A stretch of DNA of 64,000 nt from CAKZLS01 sp963771545 (GCA_963771545.1 CAVYTX010000002.1:248001-312000), one strand, 5' to 3'; positions 26,743-42,200 are shown, counted from the first letter of the stretch. Program-made: numbers and translations. Notes: generated from the letters alone by a model not told the origin.

Positions 26743-27663
26743 ATGAAGATCGCGATTTTCGGGACCGGCGGCGTGGGCGGCTACTATGGCGCGCGTTTGG
26801 CCGCCGCCGGCGAGGACGTCCATTTCATCGCGCGGGGCGCTCATCTGAACGCCATCCGCACCAACGGTCTGCGGGTCAACAGCGCCAACGGCGGCGTCCA
26901 CATTCAACCCGCGCAAGCCACCGGCGACCCGGCCGAAATCGGTCCCGTGGATCTGGTGATGGTCGCGGTCAAGCTTTACGACACCGAGGCCGCGGCGGCC
27001 GCCTGGCCGGCCCTGCTCGGTCCGGAGACAGCCGTGGTCTCGTTCCAGAACGGCGTCACCGCCGCGGACGCCTTGGCGGCGGCGGTGGGAGCGGAGCGGG
27101 TGTTCGCCGGCCTCACCTACATTCTGGCAACCATCGAGCAACCGGGGGTCATCGCCCACGTGGGCGAAATGGCCAAGATCCGCTTCGGCGAGTTGGATGG
27201 AACCCGGACGGCGCGGGTGGAGCGCCTCGAGGATGCGTGTCTGAGGGCGCGGATCGACGCCGCCATCAGCGGCGACATCACCTCGGATCTCTGGACCAAG
27301 TTCGCGTTCCTGGCGCCGGTGAGTGGCGTCACCTCGCTGGTTCGTCTTCCCATGGGTCCCGTCCGCGCCGACCCCGACACCCGGGCGCTGTTGCGCGCGG
27401 CCATGGACGAGGCGGTGGCGGTGGCGCACGCCCGGGGAGTCCGGCTTTCCGGCGACCTCGCCGAGCGCCACATGGCGATGGTGGACGGCCTGCCGGCGAC
27501 CATGGGGTCGTCCATGCTTCACGACCTCGCCCACGGCAAACGGCTGGAACTTCCGTGGCTCTCGGGGACGGTGGCCCGGATGGGCCGCGAGGCCGGCGTC
27601 CCCACGCCCACCCACGACACCATCGTCACCGCCCTCAAGCTCCATGCCGGCGGTGGAACGTAA
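26743..27663 (+). CDS. panE: 2-dehydropantoate 2-reductase
   Basis: 306 aa from ATG 26743 (MKIAIFGTGGVGGYYG); the frame extends upstream but this is the family start, with the GxGxxG NADPH loop at residues 7-12. SFQNGVTAADAL supplies the conserved Asn near 99, and SDLWTKFAFLAPVSGVT carries the catalytic Lys; the C-terminal KRLELPWLSGTVARMG is the substrate-side helix. It reduces ketopantoate to pantoate in pantothenate/CoA synthesis. Some homologues act on other 2-oxoacids. It starts 56 bases after trkH and could be read from the same transcript. Confidence 0.9.
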   Translation: MKIAIFGTGGVGGYYGARLAAAGEDVHFIARGAHLNAIRTNGLRVNSANGGVHIQPAQATGDPAEIGPVDLVMVAVKLYDTEAAAAAWPALLGPETAVVSFQNGVTAADALAAAVGAERVFAGLTYILATIEQPGVIAHVGEMAKIRFGELDGTRTARVERLEDACLRARIDAAISGDITSDLWTKFAFLAPVSGVTSLVRLPMGPVRADPDTRALLRAAMDEAVAVAHARGVRLSGDLAERHMAMVDGLPATMGSSMLHDLAHGKRLELPWLSGTVARMGREAGVPTPTHDTIVTALKLHAGGGT

Positions 27664-27687
27664 CGGAGACCCCTCCTAACTTAATGA

Positions 27688-28887
27688 TCAAACGGCCTCG
27701 ATCAGGCCGTGGCCGGTCATTTGTTCGAGAAAGCGCGCGCGCTCCGCATCGTCGAGGCGCGGGAAGGCGGCGGCGAGGTCGCCCTCGGAAAACCGCGGCC
27801 GCTCGGCGATCCAGGCGATGCGCTCGCGGTCGCCGGCGCCGACGGGGACGGCTCCGTCGTTCCCCTTCAATATCCAGTCGGCGCCCCGGCGAACAAGCTT
27901 GGGGCCATCGTCCCGGACGCGGAACCCGTCCGCGCCGGCCGGCGACGGCAGGTCGTAGGCCTGCCGTGTTACCGGATACGATTGCTGGACGTGCTTGGCG
28001 CGTTCCGTGAACGCGGGCCCGCCGATCAATCCGGCGAACCTGTCCCTCAAAGCCTCGAGGTGCGCCGCCAACCGCGTCTCGTAGCCGGGTTCGGCGGGCG
28101 CGGGCAGATCGGCGCGAAACAGCGGATCGGCGGCCGCCCGTTCCCACGCGTCGGTGAGCAGCGTCAGGCCGTTGGGGACGGCGAGCGCGAACGTCACGTG
28201 CAGCGACGCCTGGTCGGTGGCGAGCGCGTCGTGGAACTGTCCCCGAGGGATGTAGAGCAGATCGCCCGGCCGCGTGGTGATTTCCTGAACCACCCGGCCC
28301 TTTTGGGAATCCAGGTACTCCTGAGTCTGGTTGGCGAACATCGCGTGATGGATCGGGTTCTCGATCCGCCCCTCGTACAGGCGCCAGCGCTTCTCGCCTT
28401 CCAGAAACAGCGCGAACACCTCGTGTTTGTCGTAGTGCGAATCGAATGCCTGGCGATCCTTCCACGAGCAATAGAGATTGCAATTGGCGCGGCCGTTGAA
28501 GGTTTGCTCCAGAACACTGGTGACGGAGCGCATCCCCGGCGTGAGCGTTTCGACCTCGTTGCAGACCAGCGAGGCGCCGCGCCGGGCGAACTCGCTGACC
28601 TTGGCGGGGACGGGCTGCCAGGCGGTCTGCTGGTTGCGATCGACGGTGCGTGTGCAGTAGAGCTGGGGCGGAACGTCGCGGCGGTCGAGCTTCATCTTGA
28701 GCGACGCCGCCGTCCAGATGCCGGCCATGTCGAGGAGTTCGGTGAACCCGTCCCACGAGAGGATGGCCGAGAACTTGTCGGCGCCGCCGGGGACGTGCAA
28801 AGGCTTTTGGCCGTAACCCTCGGCCAGGAAGGTTTCCGGCGCGACCGGATCCAACAACTCGGCGAAAGACGTGATCACGTTTACCAT
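27688..28887 (-). CDS. JmjC/cupin-type 2-oxoglutarate oxygenase (ribosomal oxygenase-like)
   Basis: 399 aa. The N-terminal segment FLAEGYGQKPLHVPGG and the central cupin barrel resemble YcfD/RoxA-like oxygenases. The iron facial triad is visible as His151 and Asp153 (SHYDKHEVF) with His230 (SLHVTFAL); PGDLLYIPRGQFHDAL is the second cupin motif. A C-terminal winged-helix-like part follows (FSEGDLAAAFPRLDDAERARFL). Known relatives hydroxylate ribosomal protein L16 in bacteria; that substrate is possible here but not shown. It is convergent with panE and precedes rlmB on the same strand. Confidence 0.82.
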   Translation of the reverse strand: MVNVITSFAELLDPVAPETFLAEGYGQKPLHVPGGADKFSAILSWDGFTELLDMAGIWTAASLKMKLDRRDVPPQLYCTRTVDRNQQTAWQPVPAKVSEFARRGASLVCNEVETLTPGMRSVTSVLEQTFNGRANCNLYCSWKDRQAFDSHYDKHEVFALFLEGEKRWRLYEGRIENPIHHAMFANQTQEYLDSQKGRVVQEITTRPGDLLYIPRGQFHDALATDQASLHVTFALAVPNGLTLLTDAWERAAADPLFRADLPAPAEPGYETRLAAHLEALRDRFAGLIGGPAFTERAKHVQQSYPVTRQAYDLPSPAGADGFRVRDDGPKLVRRGADWILKGNDGAVPVGAGDRERIAWIAERPRFSEGDLAAAFPRLDDAERARFLEQMTGHGLIEAV

Positions 28888-28934
28888 GGGCGGATCAGCC
28901 TACCAGCAAAACTCCGCGAAATCTTCCGCGAATG

Positions 28935-29741
28935 TCATAAACGGTCGCGCGCCAATTCATACAGCGCGATGGCCGCGGCGGTGGAAAGGTTGAGGCTTTC
29001 CACCGCCGGCGAGATGGGAATGCGCACCAGCGCGTCGCAGGCTTCGCGGGTGAGCCGCCTGAGACCGCCGCCTTCCGCGCCGAGTACGAGGGTGACCGGG
29101 CCGCCGGGGGCGGCGCCGGCCAACGGGATATCGGCGGCGCCATCCAGGCCCATCAGCCAGAACCCGGCTTCCTTCATCGCCCTGAGCGCGCGGGCGATGT
29201 TGACCACCCGCACCAGCGGAACCGTCTCCAGCGCCCCCGACGCGGCTTTGGCGAGCGCCGCCGTCGCGTCCGGGGCGTGGCGGTCCTGCATGATCACCGC
29301 CCAGGCCCCGAACGCCGCCGCCGAACGCAGGACGGCGCCGATATTGCGGGGATCGGAGGCCTGATCGAGCACCACCAGCCGGCTGTCGGGGAGCGCCGCC
29401 AGATCCTCGATCAATGCCTTGAACTCGGGGGAGGGCAGGGGATCCGCCTGGACCACGACGCCCTGATGGACGGAGCCGGGGGGCAGCACGGCTTCCAGAT
29501 CGCGGCGGTCGACGGTCTCCACCGGGGGGGTGGAGATGTCCAGTGCGGCGACCGTTTGCGTCAGGCGCTCGGCAGCGCCCGTAGCGGCCATCAGCCGACG
29601 GCAATGCCTCTCGGGATTGGCCAGCGCGGCCAGAACCGCGTGCCAGCCATAGAGCCATAGGCCGGGACCCGCGCCGGACGGCCCTTTTGGGGATCCGGAA
29701 CGTTTCCGGTGGGGAAGCGTGCGAGGCTTGCGCTTTGACAT
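28935..29741 (-). CDS. rlmB: 23S rRNA 2'-O-methyltransferase, SpoU/TrmH family
   Basis: 268 aa from ATG 29739-29741 (MSKRKPRTLPHRK); an ATG five codons upstream is in frame. A basic N-terminus leads to a substrate-binding domain (LWLYGWHAVLAALANPERH) and the trefoil-knot SpoU domain with motifs LVVLDQASDPRNIGAVLRSA, LVLGAEGGGL and RIPISPAVESLNLSTAAAIA. RlmB methylates G2251 of 23S rRNA using AdoMet. Position next to the tRNA-Tyr/tuf cluster is common in alphaproteobacteria. Confidence 0.93.
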   Translation of the reverse strand: MSKRKPRTLPHRKRSGSPKGPSGAGPGLWLYGWHAVLAALANPERHCRRLMAATGAAERLTQTVAALDISTPPVETVDRRDLEAVLPPGSVHQGVVVQADPLPSPEFKALIEDLAALPDSRLVVLDQASDPRNIGAVLRSAAAFGAWAVIMQDRHAPDATAALAKAASGALETVPLVRVVNIARALRAMKEAGFWLMGLDGAADIPLAGAAPGGPVTLVLGAEGGGLRRLTREACDALVRIPISPAVESLNLSTAAAIALYELARDRL

Positions 29742-29837
29742 GAAGGCCGTTACCATTCCGCAATAAAAGGGTTTTTCGAGCTTCCCTGTCCGTCGCCGTC
29801 GTGGCGAGGGACAGGGATCCTATTGTGTTTTTGGTCG

Positions 29838-29866
29838 TTGACAAGTGTAGGCAAAAGCCATATCAG
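29838..29866 (+). promoter_or_regulatory. Sigma-70-type promoter before tRNA-Tyr
   Basis: TTGACA (29838-29843), 17-base spacer, TATCAG (29861-29866). The -35 box is perfect and the -10 box matches at four of six positions. It lies 44 bases before tRNA-Tyr, a suitable place to drive the tRNA-Tyr, tRNA-Gly, tuf, tRNA-Trp, secE and nusG run. Confidence 0.7.
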
Positions 29867-29910
29867 CAAGCGCTCGTTCTGTCGGTTGGCCCCGATACTG
29901 GCGGCGGACC

Positions 29911-29996
29911 GGAGGGGTGCCCGAGTGGCTAAAGGGGACGGGCTGTAAACCCGTTGGCGTACGCCTACGTTGGTTCGAATCCAACCCCCTCCACCA
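29911..29996 (+). tRNA. tRNA-Tyr (anticodon GTA)
   Basis: 86 bases. The acceptor stem GGAGGGG pairs with CCCCTCC (29986-29992); discriminator A and encoded CCA follow. The anticodon loop ctgtaaa gives GTA at 29945-29947, the T-loop ggttcgaat is standard, and the long variable arm marks it as class II, as expected for tRNA-Tyr. Confidence 0.97.
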
Positions 29997-30034
29997 TCCG
30001 CCGGGGCGGAGGCGAACCTATTGAGTGCTTGGCC

Positions 30035-30108
30035 GCGGGTGTAGCTTAGTGGTAAAGCGGAAGCCTTCCAAGCTTCATACGAGGGTTCGATTCCCTTCAC
30101 CCGCTCCA
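30035..30108 (+). tRNA. tRNA-Gly (anticodon TCC)
   Basis: 74 bases. The acceptor GCGGGTG pairs with CACCCGC (30098-30104), then T and encoded CCA. The anticodon loop cttccaa gives TCC at 30067-30069. It is 38 bases after tRNA-Tyr and 93 before tuf, so all three are probably one transcript. Confidence 0.97.
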
Positions 30109-30201
30109 AATTCGTTCGTTGGGTTTCCCCGGGTTGGCGGCACGCAAGGTTATTCGTTAGCTTGAAGTTTTCACCTCTCGAGTTGGAAAGAAGTATTTAC
30201 G

Positions 30202-31392
<1,191 letters not shown>

Positions 31393-31444
31393 CGGAACGC
31401 GGCTTGCCGCGGGACGCTCGGGAAGGAGAGTTTTAGAACGGACT

Positions 31445-31520
31445 AGGGGCATAGCTCAGCTGGTAGAGCGGCGGTCTCCAAAACCGCAGGTCGCGGGTTC
31501 AAACCCTGCTGCCCCTGCCA
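31445..31520 (+). tRNA. tRNA-Trp (anticodon CCA)
   Basis: 76 bases. The acceptor AGGGGCA pairs with TGCCCCT (31510-31516), discriminator G, encoded CCA. The anticodon CCA is at 31478-31480 in loop ctccaaa. It sits 17 bases before secE, the usual tRNA-Trp/secE neighbourhood. Confidence 0.98.
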
Positions 31521-31537
31521 TTCTATTCGACAAAACG

Positions 31538-31735
31538 ATGGCAAAGACCAACATAGCGCAGTTCTTTCGCGAGGTCCGGCAGGAAACGGCCCGCGTCACC
31601 TGGCCGACCCGCAGGGATACGGCCATATCGACGGGAATGGTGTTTTTGATGGTGATCGTCGCCTCGGTGTTTTTCTTGGTCGTCGATCAGTTGCTTTCCC
31701 TCGGGGTGCGGCTATTGCTGAATGTGGGAGTCTAG
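31538..31735 (+). CDS. secE: Preprotein translocase subunit SecE
   Basis: 65 aa with one membrane helix (about residues 35-58) after the conserved amphipathic stretch FFREVRQETARVTWPTRRDT. The short, single-helix form is normal for alphaproteobacteria. SecE clamps SecY in the translocon. It is followed after five bases by nusG. Confidence 0.97.
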   Translation: MAKTNIAQFFREVRQETARVTWPTRRDTAISTGMVFLMVIVASVFFLVVDQLLSLGVRLLLNVGV

Positions 31736-31740
31736 GGCCG

Positions 31741-32271
31741 GTGACACCTCAGTGGTACGTCATTCACGTTTATTCCGGCTTCGAGCGGAAAGTGGCCCAA
31801 TCGATCGAGGAGCAGGCCAAGCAAAAGGGCATGGAGGATCGCATCCTTCAAGTGCTTGTTCCCGTGGAGGAAGTGGTGGAAGTACGCCGTGGGGCCAAGG
31901 TCAACGCCGAGCGCAAGTTCTTCCCCGGCTACGTGCTCGTGCAGATGGTGATGACGGACGAAACATGGCATCTTGTCAAGGAAACCTCGAAGGTGACGGG
32001 GTTCCTGGGCGGGCGCGGTCGGCCGACGCCGATCAGCGAGGCCGAGGCCCAGCGCATCATGCATCAGGTCCAGGAAGGGATCGACAGGCCGAAGCCGGCG
32101 ATCGTGTTCGAAATCGGCGAGCAGGTGCGGGTCTCCGACGGCCCGTTCACATCGTTCAGCGGGCTGGTGGAAGACGTGGACGAGGATCGGGCCCGGCTCA
32201 AGGTGGCCGTCTCGATTTTCGGGCGGTCGACGCCGGTGGAGCTCGAATATTCCCAGGTGGAGAAACTTTAG
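31741..32271 (+). CDS. nusG: Transcription termination/antitermination factor NusG
   Basis: 176 aa from GTG 31741. The NGN domain opens with QWYVIHVYSGFERKVA, then KFFPGYVLVQM and FLGGRGRPTPI; the C-terminal KOW domain reads VSDGPFTSFSGLVEDVDEDR. NusG binds the RNA polymerase clamp and couples it to Rho or ribosomal S10. Order secE-nusG-rplK is universal in proteobacteria. Confidence 0.98.
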   Translation: MTPQWYVIHVYSGFERKVAQSIEEQAKQKGMEDRILQVLVPVEEVVEVRRGAKVNAERKFFPGYVLVQMVMTDETWHLVKETSKVTGFLGGRGRPTPISEAEAQRIMHQVQEGIDRPKPAIVFEIGEQVRVSDGPFTSFSGLVEDVDEDRARLKVAVSIFGRSTPVELEYSQVEKL

Positions 32272-32369
32272 CGAAGACCCCGCCCCGGCCGATTGGAACC
32301 CGCGACTTGGCGATGCCGAGCGCGGCCGCGATGGCGCACTCATCGGGCAGCTTTGATTGAGGAACGAAG

Positions 32370-32798
32370 ATGGCGAAGAAAATAACAGGATACATCAAGC
32401 TGCAGGTCCCGGCGGGCCAGGCGAACCCCTCGCCGCCAATCGGCCCCGCCCTTGGTCAGGCGGGTCTGAACATCATGGAATTCTGCAAGGCGTTCAACGC
32501 CGCGACCCAGAACCTGGAGCAGGGGATGCCAATTCCGGTGGTCATCACCGCCTATGCCGACCGGACGTTCACGTACGTCACCAAGACGGCGCCGGTCAGT
32601 TTTCTGCTGAAGAAAGCCGCCGGTATCGGTAAGGGCGGCGCCAACGTCGGCCGAGGGACCGTGGGCAAGGTCACGCTTGACCAAGTCAAGGAGATCGCCG
32701 AGCAGAAAATGGTTGACCTCAATGCCAAGGATCTCGACGGAGCCGTTCGAATGATCACCGGTTCCGCCCAATCCATGGGCATCGAAGTAGCGGAGTAG
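32370..32798 (+). CDS. rplK: 50S ribosomal protein L11
   Basis: 142 aa. KLQVPAGQANPSPPIGPALG at the start and MIxGSAxSMGIEV at the end are diagnostic. It binds the GTPase-associated region of 23S rRNA and is needed for RelA activation. Five bases separate it from rplA; in many bacteria the L1 protein represses this pair through a leader site. Confidence 0.98.
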   Translation: MAKKITGYIKLQVPAGQANPSPPIGPALGQAGLNIMEFCKAFNAATQNLEQGMPIPVVITAYADRTFTYVTKTAPVSFLLKKAAGIGKGGANVGRGTVGKVTLDQVKEIAEQKMVDLNAKDLDGAVRMITGSAQSMGIEVAE

Positions 32799-32803
32799 AT
32801 CAA

Positions 32804-33499
32804 ATGGCCAAGCATGGTAAGCGGCTGCGCAACGCTTATGAAAAAATCGATCGCGAATCGCACTACGATCTTGGCGACGCCATCGGATTGATCAAGGGCG
32901 CGGGCGCCCCCAAGTTCGATCAGACCGTGGAAGTCGCTCTCAACCTGGGCGTGGATCCACGTCACGCCGACCAGATGGTCCGCGGCATGGTGTCGCTGCC
33001 GCACGGCACTGGCAAGAGTGTCCGCATCGCCGTTTTCGCCAAGGGCGACAAGGCGGAAGTTGCGAAGGCGGCCGGAGCCGATATCGTGGGCGCCGAGGAT
33101 CTGATGGAGCAGGTGCAGAAAGGCCAGATCGACTTCGATCGATGCATCGCGACGCCGGACATGATGGCCGTGGTCGGCCGGCTGGGCAAGATCCTGGGCC
33201 CCCGCGGGCTGATGCCGAACCCCAAGCTGGGAACGGTGACCATGGATGTTGGGGCGGCCGTGAGCGCGGCCAAGGCCGGTCAGGTGGAGTTTCGCGTCGA
33301 GAAGGCCGGGATCGTCCACGGCGGCGTGGGCAAGGTCAGCTTTTCGGAAAGCGTCCTGGCCGAGAATATCCGCGCGTTCATCGGCGCCGTCGTCAAGGCC
33401 AAGCCGAGCGGCGCGAAGGGAACCTACCTGAAACGGGCAAGCTTGAGCTCCAGCATGGGGCCGGGTCTGAAGCTGAACATCGCCAGCATCACGGAGTAA
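32804..33499 (+). CDS. rplA: 50S ribosomal protein L1
   Basis: 231 aa, normal length. Diagnostic stretches are LGVDPRHADQMVRGMVSLPH, GPRGLMPNPKLGTVT and GAKGTYLKRASLSSSMGPGL. It forms the mobile L1 stalk at the tRNA exit site and is usually the autogenous repressor of the L11 operon. Confidence 0.98.
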   Translation: MAKHGKRLRNAYEKIDRESHYDLGDAIGLIKGAGAPKFDQTVEVALNLGVDPRHADQMVRGMVSLPHGTGKSVRIAVFAKGDKAEVAKAAGADIVGAEDLMEQVQKGQIDFDRCIATPDMMAVVGRLGKILGPRGLMPNPKLGTVTMDVGAAVSAAKAGQVEFRVEKAGIVHGGVGKVSFSESVLAENIRAFIGAVVKAKPSGAKGTYLKRASLSSSMGPGLKLNIASITE

Positions 33500-33828
33500 G
33501 ATTTAAGAGTTTATCGAGTTACCGCCTTGCCGCGAAGCTGCGGCAAGCGGTGAACGGGGCGGGCCCGACGGCCCGTTCCAACCTGTCCAAGACCGCAGGT
33601 GCCGGATCGGGAAGGAATTTCCATTCCGGCGTAATGAACGATCGCCTGCGTAGACGGTGTGAAAACAAGTTGCGAGTTGACGTTTTTTGGGTGTCGGCGA
33701 GCGGCGCACCGGACAGGAAAAGCAGGCCCGAGGGCGAACCTTCATGGTTCGCGCGCGGGGCTTTTCGACGGACGCCCGCGGCCGTTCCGGTTTTCCGGAC
33801 GGCACGGGCAACAAGACGGAGATAAGCG
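33500..33828 (+). promoter_or_regulatory. rplJL leader, probable L10 autoregulatory region
   Basis: 329 bases without a gene between rplA and rplJ. It opens with a strong hairpin (cttgccgc 33526-33533 with gcggcaag 33540-33547) and a second GC stem (gaacggg with cccgttc, about 33551-33578), then a long structured tail to the rplJ GTG. The rplJ leader in many bacteria binds the L10-L12 complex to repress translation. Position and foldability fit; I could not verify the kink-turn consensus. Confidence 0.5.
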
Positions 33829-34347
33829 GTGGACCGAACGCAGAAAGAAGACCTGGTCGCGGATATGCGCCAGACGTTCAGCGGAACCGCTGTCGTCGTT
33901 GTCACCCACTATTTAGGACTGACCGTCGCCGAGATCGGCGCGCTGCGAGCAAAGATGCGAGAACAGGGGGCCGGGTTCAAGGTTACCAAGAACCGGCTCA
34001 CCCGTCTTGCGCTCGATGGCACGCCCTATCAGGGATTGTCCAGTCTGTTTTATGGGCCGACGGCGATCGCGTACTCGGACGACCCGGTGGCGGCACCGAA
34101 GGTGGCGGCGGATTTCGCCAAATCCAATCCCAAGCTCGTGTTGCTTGGCGGCGGGCTTGGCGACAAGGTCCTCGATGTCGATGGAGTCAAGACCTTGGCG
34201 ACCTTGCCGTCGCTAGACGAGATCAGGGCCAAGCTGGTTGGTCTCCTCAACGCGCCGGCCACCAAGGTGGCGGGCGTGTTGCAGGCTCCGGCCGGACAAA
34301 TCGCCCGTGTTTTGGCCGCTCACGCCGAGCAACAGCCGGCCGAGTAA
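33829..34347 (+). CDS. rplJ: 50S ribosomal protein L10
   Basis: 172 aa from GTG 33829. It begins MDRTQKEDLVADMRQTFSGT with the conserved VTHYLGLTVAEIGALRAKMR and KNRLTRLAL segments; the C-terminal helix (QIARVLAAHAEQ) is the docking site for L12 dimers. It is separated from rplL by 52 bases. Confidence 0.97.
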   Translation: MDRTQKEDLVADMRQTFSGTAVVVVTHYLGLTVAEIGALRAKMREQGAGFKVTKNRLTRLALDGTPYQGLSSLFYGPTAIAYSDDPVAAPKVAADFAKSNPKLVLLGGGLGDKVLDVDGVKTLATLPSLDEIRAKLVGLLNAPATKVAGVLQAPAGQIARVLAAHAEQQPAE

Positions 34348-34399
34348 CAGTCAAGCTGATGTCATAAGCCTAGAGTTTAAAGCCAAGGAGAACGAAAAA

Positions 34400-34771
34400 A
34401 TGGCCGATTTGGAACAGATCGCCGATACCCTGTCCGCCCTCACCGTGATCGAGGCGGCGGAACTGAGCAAGATGTTGGAAGAGAAATGGGGCGTTTCCGC
34501 CGCGGCGCCGGTCGCGGCCGTGGCGGCGGCGGCGCCCGCCGCCGAGGCCGTCGAGGAACAGACCGAATTCAACGTGGTCCTGGCCACGGTCGGCGAGAAG
34601 AAGATCAATGTCATCAAGGAAGTCCGCGCGATGACCGGCCTGGGACTCAAGGAGGCCAAGGATCTGGTCGAGTCCGCGCCGGCGACGGTGAAAGAAGGCT
34701 GCAAGAAAGAAGAGGCCGACGAACTGAAGGCGAAGCTGGAAGCCGTCGGCGCGACAGTCGAGATAAAATGA
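34400..34771 (+). CDS. rplL: 50S ribosomal protein L7/L12
   Basis: 123 aa from ATG 34400, preceded by AAGGAGAAC. The N-terminal dimerisation domain (LADTLSALTVIEAAELSKML-type), an Ala/Pro/Val-rich hinge (about 35-53) and the C-terminal domain with GLGLKEAKDLVESAP. It recruits GTPase factors on the ribosomal stalk. A strong attenuator hairpin follows. Confidence 0.98.
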   Translation: MADLEQIADTLSALTVIEAAELSKMLEEKWGVSAAAPVAAVAAAAPAAEAVEEQTEFNVVLATVGEKKINVIKEVRAMTGLGLKEAKDLVESAPATVKEGCKKEEADELKAKLEAVGATVEIK

Positions 34772-34841
34772 GCGCAATAAACTTCGTAAAGCTTGGTATT
34801 TGAGCTCACGTTCGCTATATCAGGTGTCAAGTGAAAAATGC

Positions 34842-34888
34842 GTCGCTGCCGCCGGCCATGGCCGGCGGCAGCGACTTTCTTTCGTTTT
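34842..34888 (+). terminator. Attenuator hairpin between rplL and rpoB
   Basis: 34-base perfect palindrome at 34842-34875 (gtcgctgccgccggcc and its complement around catg) followed by tttctttcgtttt. It has the build of an intrinsic terminator. In E. coli an attenuator at this same spot lets only part of the rplJL transcripts reach rpoBC, so the same tuning is likely here. Confidence 0.85.
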
Positions 34889-35073
34889 CGCACGAATTGG
34901 CCATGCCGCGGCCGGGACAGCGGATACGAAAAGTAAGTATGGATGTCTCTTCGAAGAGTTGCTTCGAAGGTCGCGTAGAAGATCCATGCAAAATCTGGTG
35001 GCCTTCCCGAATCGGCTGCGGCGGTCGGCTTTGGGAGCGGTCAAGCGGCGAAATCCAAGAATGAGGATCATCC

Positions 35074-39231
<4,158 letters not shown>

Positions 39232-39280
39232 TCCGGCGATCCACGCCGTTGCTGAATCGCTGTGACGAGGAGACGACTTC

Positions 39281-42200
39281 ATGAATGAGCTTCTGAGGAT
39301 TTTCGGCCAGGTCGGCGGAACCGAAAGGTTCGATGAGATCCAGATATCCATCGCCAGCCCCGAGCGGATCCGCTCGTGGTCGTTCGGTGAAATCAAGAAG
39401 CCCGAAACCATCAACTACCGCACCTTCAAGCCGGAGCGGGACGGGCTGTTCTGCGCCCGCATCTTTGGTCCGGTGAAGGACTACGAGTGTCTGTGCGGCA
39501 AATACAAGCGGATGAAGTACAAGGGCATCATCTGCGAAAAATGCGGCGTCGAGGTCACACTTCAAAAGGTTCGCCGCGAGCGCATGGGTCATATCGAACT
39601 CGCGTCGCCGGTCGCTCACATCTGGTTCATGAAGTCGCTGCCGAGCCGCATCGGGCTGCTGGTGGACATGACGCTGAAGGACCTGGAGAAGGTTCTGTAC
39701 TTCGAGGGCTACGTGGTCATCGAGCCGGGCCTCACGCCGCTCAAGATCCGCGAAACCATCAACGAGGAGCAGTATCAGAAAGCCGTCGAAGAGTATGGCG
39801 AGGATTCGTTCTCGGTGGGCATCGGCGCCGAAGCCATTCGCGAGATGCTGAAGGCGATCGACCTCGAAGCGGAGCGCGCCACCCTTCGCGTCGAACTGAA
39901 GGAGACCAATTCGGAGGCCAAGCGCAAGAAGCTGGTCAAGCGCTTGAAGCTGATCGAGGCGTTCATCGAATCGGGGGCGCGGCCCGAATGGATGGTGCTC
40001 GAGGTGGTTCCGGTCATTCCACCGGAACTGAGGCCGCTGGTGCCGCTGGATGGCGGACGTTTCGCCACCTCCGATCTGAACGACCTGTACCGGCGGGTCA
40101 TCAATCGCAACAACCGTCTGAAGCGGCTGATCGAACTGCGCGCGCCCGAGATCATCATCCGCAACGAAAAACGCATGCTGCAGGAATCCGTCGACGCGCT
40201 GTTCGACAACAGCCGCCGCGGGCGTCCCATCGCCGGCGCGTCCAAGCGGCCGCTGAAATCGCTCAGCGATATGCTCAAGGGCAAGCAGGGCCGTTTCCGC
40301 CAGAACCTGCTCGGCAAACGCGTGGACTACTCGGGCCGGTCGGTCATCGTCGTGGGGCCGGAGTTGAAGCTGCACGAATGCGGACTTCCGAAAAAGATGG
40401 CGCTCGAGTTGTTCAAACCGTTCATCTATTCCAAGCTCGAGCTTTACGGCATGGCCACGACCATCAAGGCGGCCAAGCGGATGCTGGAGAAGGAACGCCC
40501 GGAGGTTTGGGACATTCTCGAGGAGGTGATCCGCGAGCATCCGGTGATGCTCAACCGGGCGCCCACCCTGCACCGCCTGGGTATTCAAGCGTTCGAGCCG
40601 GTTCTCATCGAAGGCAAGGCGATCCAGCTCCACCCGCTGGTGTGCGCGGCGTTCAACGCCGATTTCGATGGCGACCAGATGGCGGTTCACGTGCCTTTGT
40701 CGCTGGAAGCGCAGCTCGAGGCGCGCGTTCTGATGATGTCCACCAACAACATCCTCAGCCCGGCCAACGGCAAGCCGATCATCGTTCCCTCGCAGGACAT
40801 CGTCCTAGGCCTGTACTACGTGACCATGGAAAACGAAGGCGAGCCCGGCGAGGGCATGATCTTCACCGACGTGGGCGAGATTCATCATGCCCTGGAGGCG
40901 GGCGCGGTGAGTCTGCACGCCAAGGTCAAGGCCCGCTACCGGACCATCGACGAGGCGGGCAAACCCGTCACCTTGCTGGTGGAGACCACCCCGGGACGGA
41001 TGCTCCTGTCGGAGATCCTGCCCAGGAACATCCATGTGCCGTTGGATCTCGTGAACTGTCTGTTGACCAAGAAGGAGATCTCGGCGGTGATCGACGCGGT
41101 CTACCGCAACTGCGGTCAGAAGGAGACGGTGATCTTCGCGGACCGGATGATGGGGATGGGCTTCTCCTATGCCTCACGGGCCGGCATTTCCTTCGGCAAG
41201 GACGACCTTGTCGTGCCCGATACGAAAGCGGGCCTCGTCAGTCAAACCGAGGATCGGGTCAAGGAATACGAGCAACAATATATGGATGGCCTGATCACTC
41301 AGGGCGAGAAATACAACAAGGTCGTGGACGCGTGGGCGCACTGCACCGACGAAGTGGCCGATGAAATGATGAAGCGCATCTCGACCACCGCCCCCGGCGA
41401 GCCGATCAACTCCGTCTATATGATGGCGCATTCGGGAGCCCGGGGATCGGCCGCTCAGATGAAGCAGCTTGCCGGCATGCGCGGCCTCATGGCCAAGCCG
41501 TCGGGCGAGATCATCGAAACCCCGATCATCTCCAACTTCAAGGAGGGGCTGACCGTTCTGGAATACTTCAACTCCACCCACGGCGCCCGAAAGGGCCTCG
41601 CGGACACGGCCTTGAAGACGGCGAACTCGGGGTATCTGACGCGCCGCCTCGTGGACGTCGCCCAGGACTGCATCATCATCGAGCCGGACTGCGGAACCAC
41701 GAACGGCATCACCGTTCGCCCGGTCGTGGAAGGCGGCGAGGTGGTGTCGTCCCTGAGCGAGCGGGTTCTCGGCCGCAGCGCCGCGGAGGATGTGATCAAC
41801 ACCGTGACCGGCGAGGTGCTCGTTCGCGCCGGCGAACTGATTGACGAAGATGCCGCCGCCGCCATCGAGGAGGCGGATCTGGAATTGGCCAAAATTCGCT
41901 CGGTGCTGACGTGCGAGACACGCACCGGCGTGTGCGGTGCGTGCTACGGGCGCGATCTCGCCCGCGGCACCCGGGTGAACATGGGCGAGGCCGTCGGGGT
42001 CATTGCCGCGCAGTCCATCGGCGAGCCGGGCACCCAGCTCACCATGCGAACCTTCCATATCGGCGGCGCCGTTCAACGGGGCGCCGAGCAATCGAGCATC
42101 GAAGCCGTCGCCGACGGAACGGTGAGCCTGCGGAATTGCCAGACCGTGCAGAACAGTTCGGGCGTGCCCGTCATCATGAACCGCAATGCCGAACTGGTCG

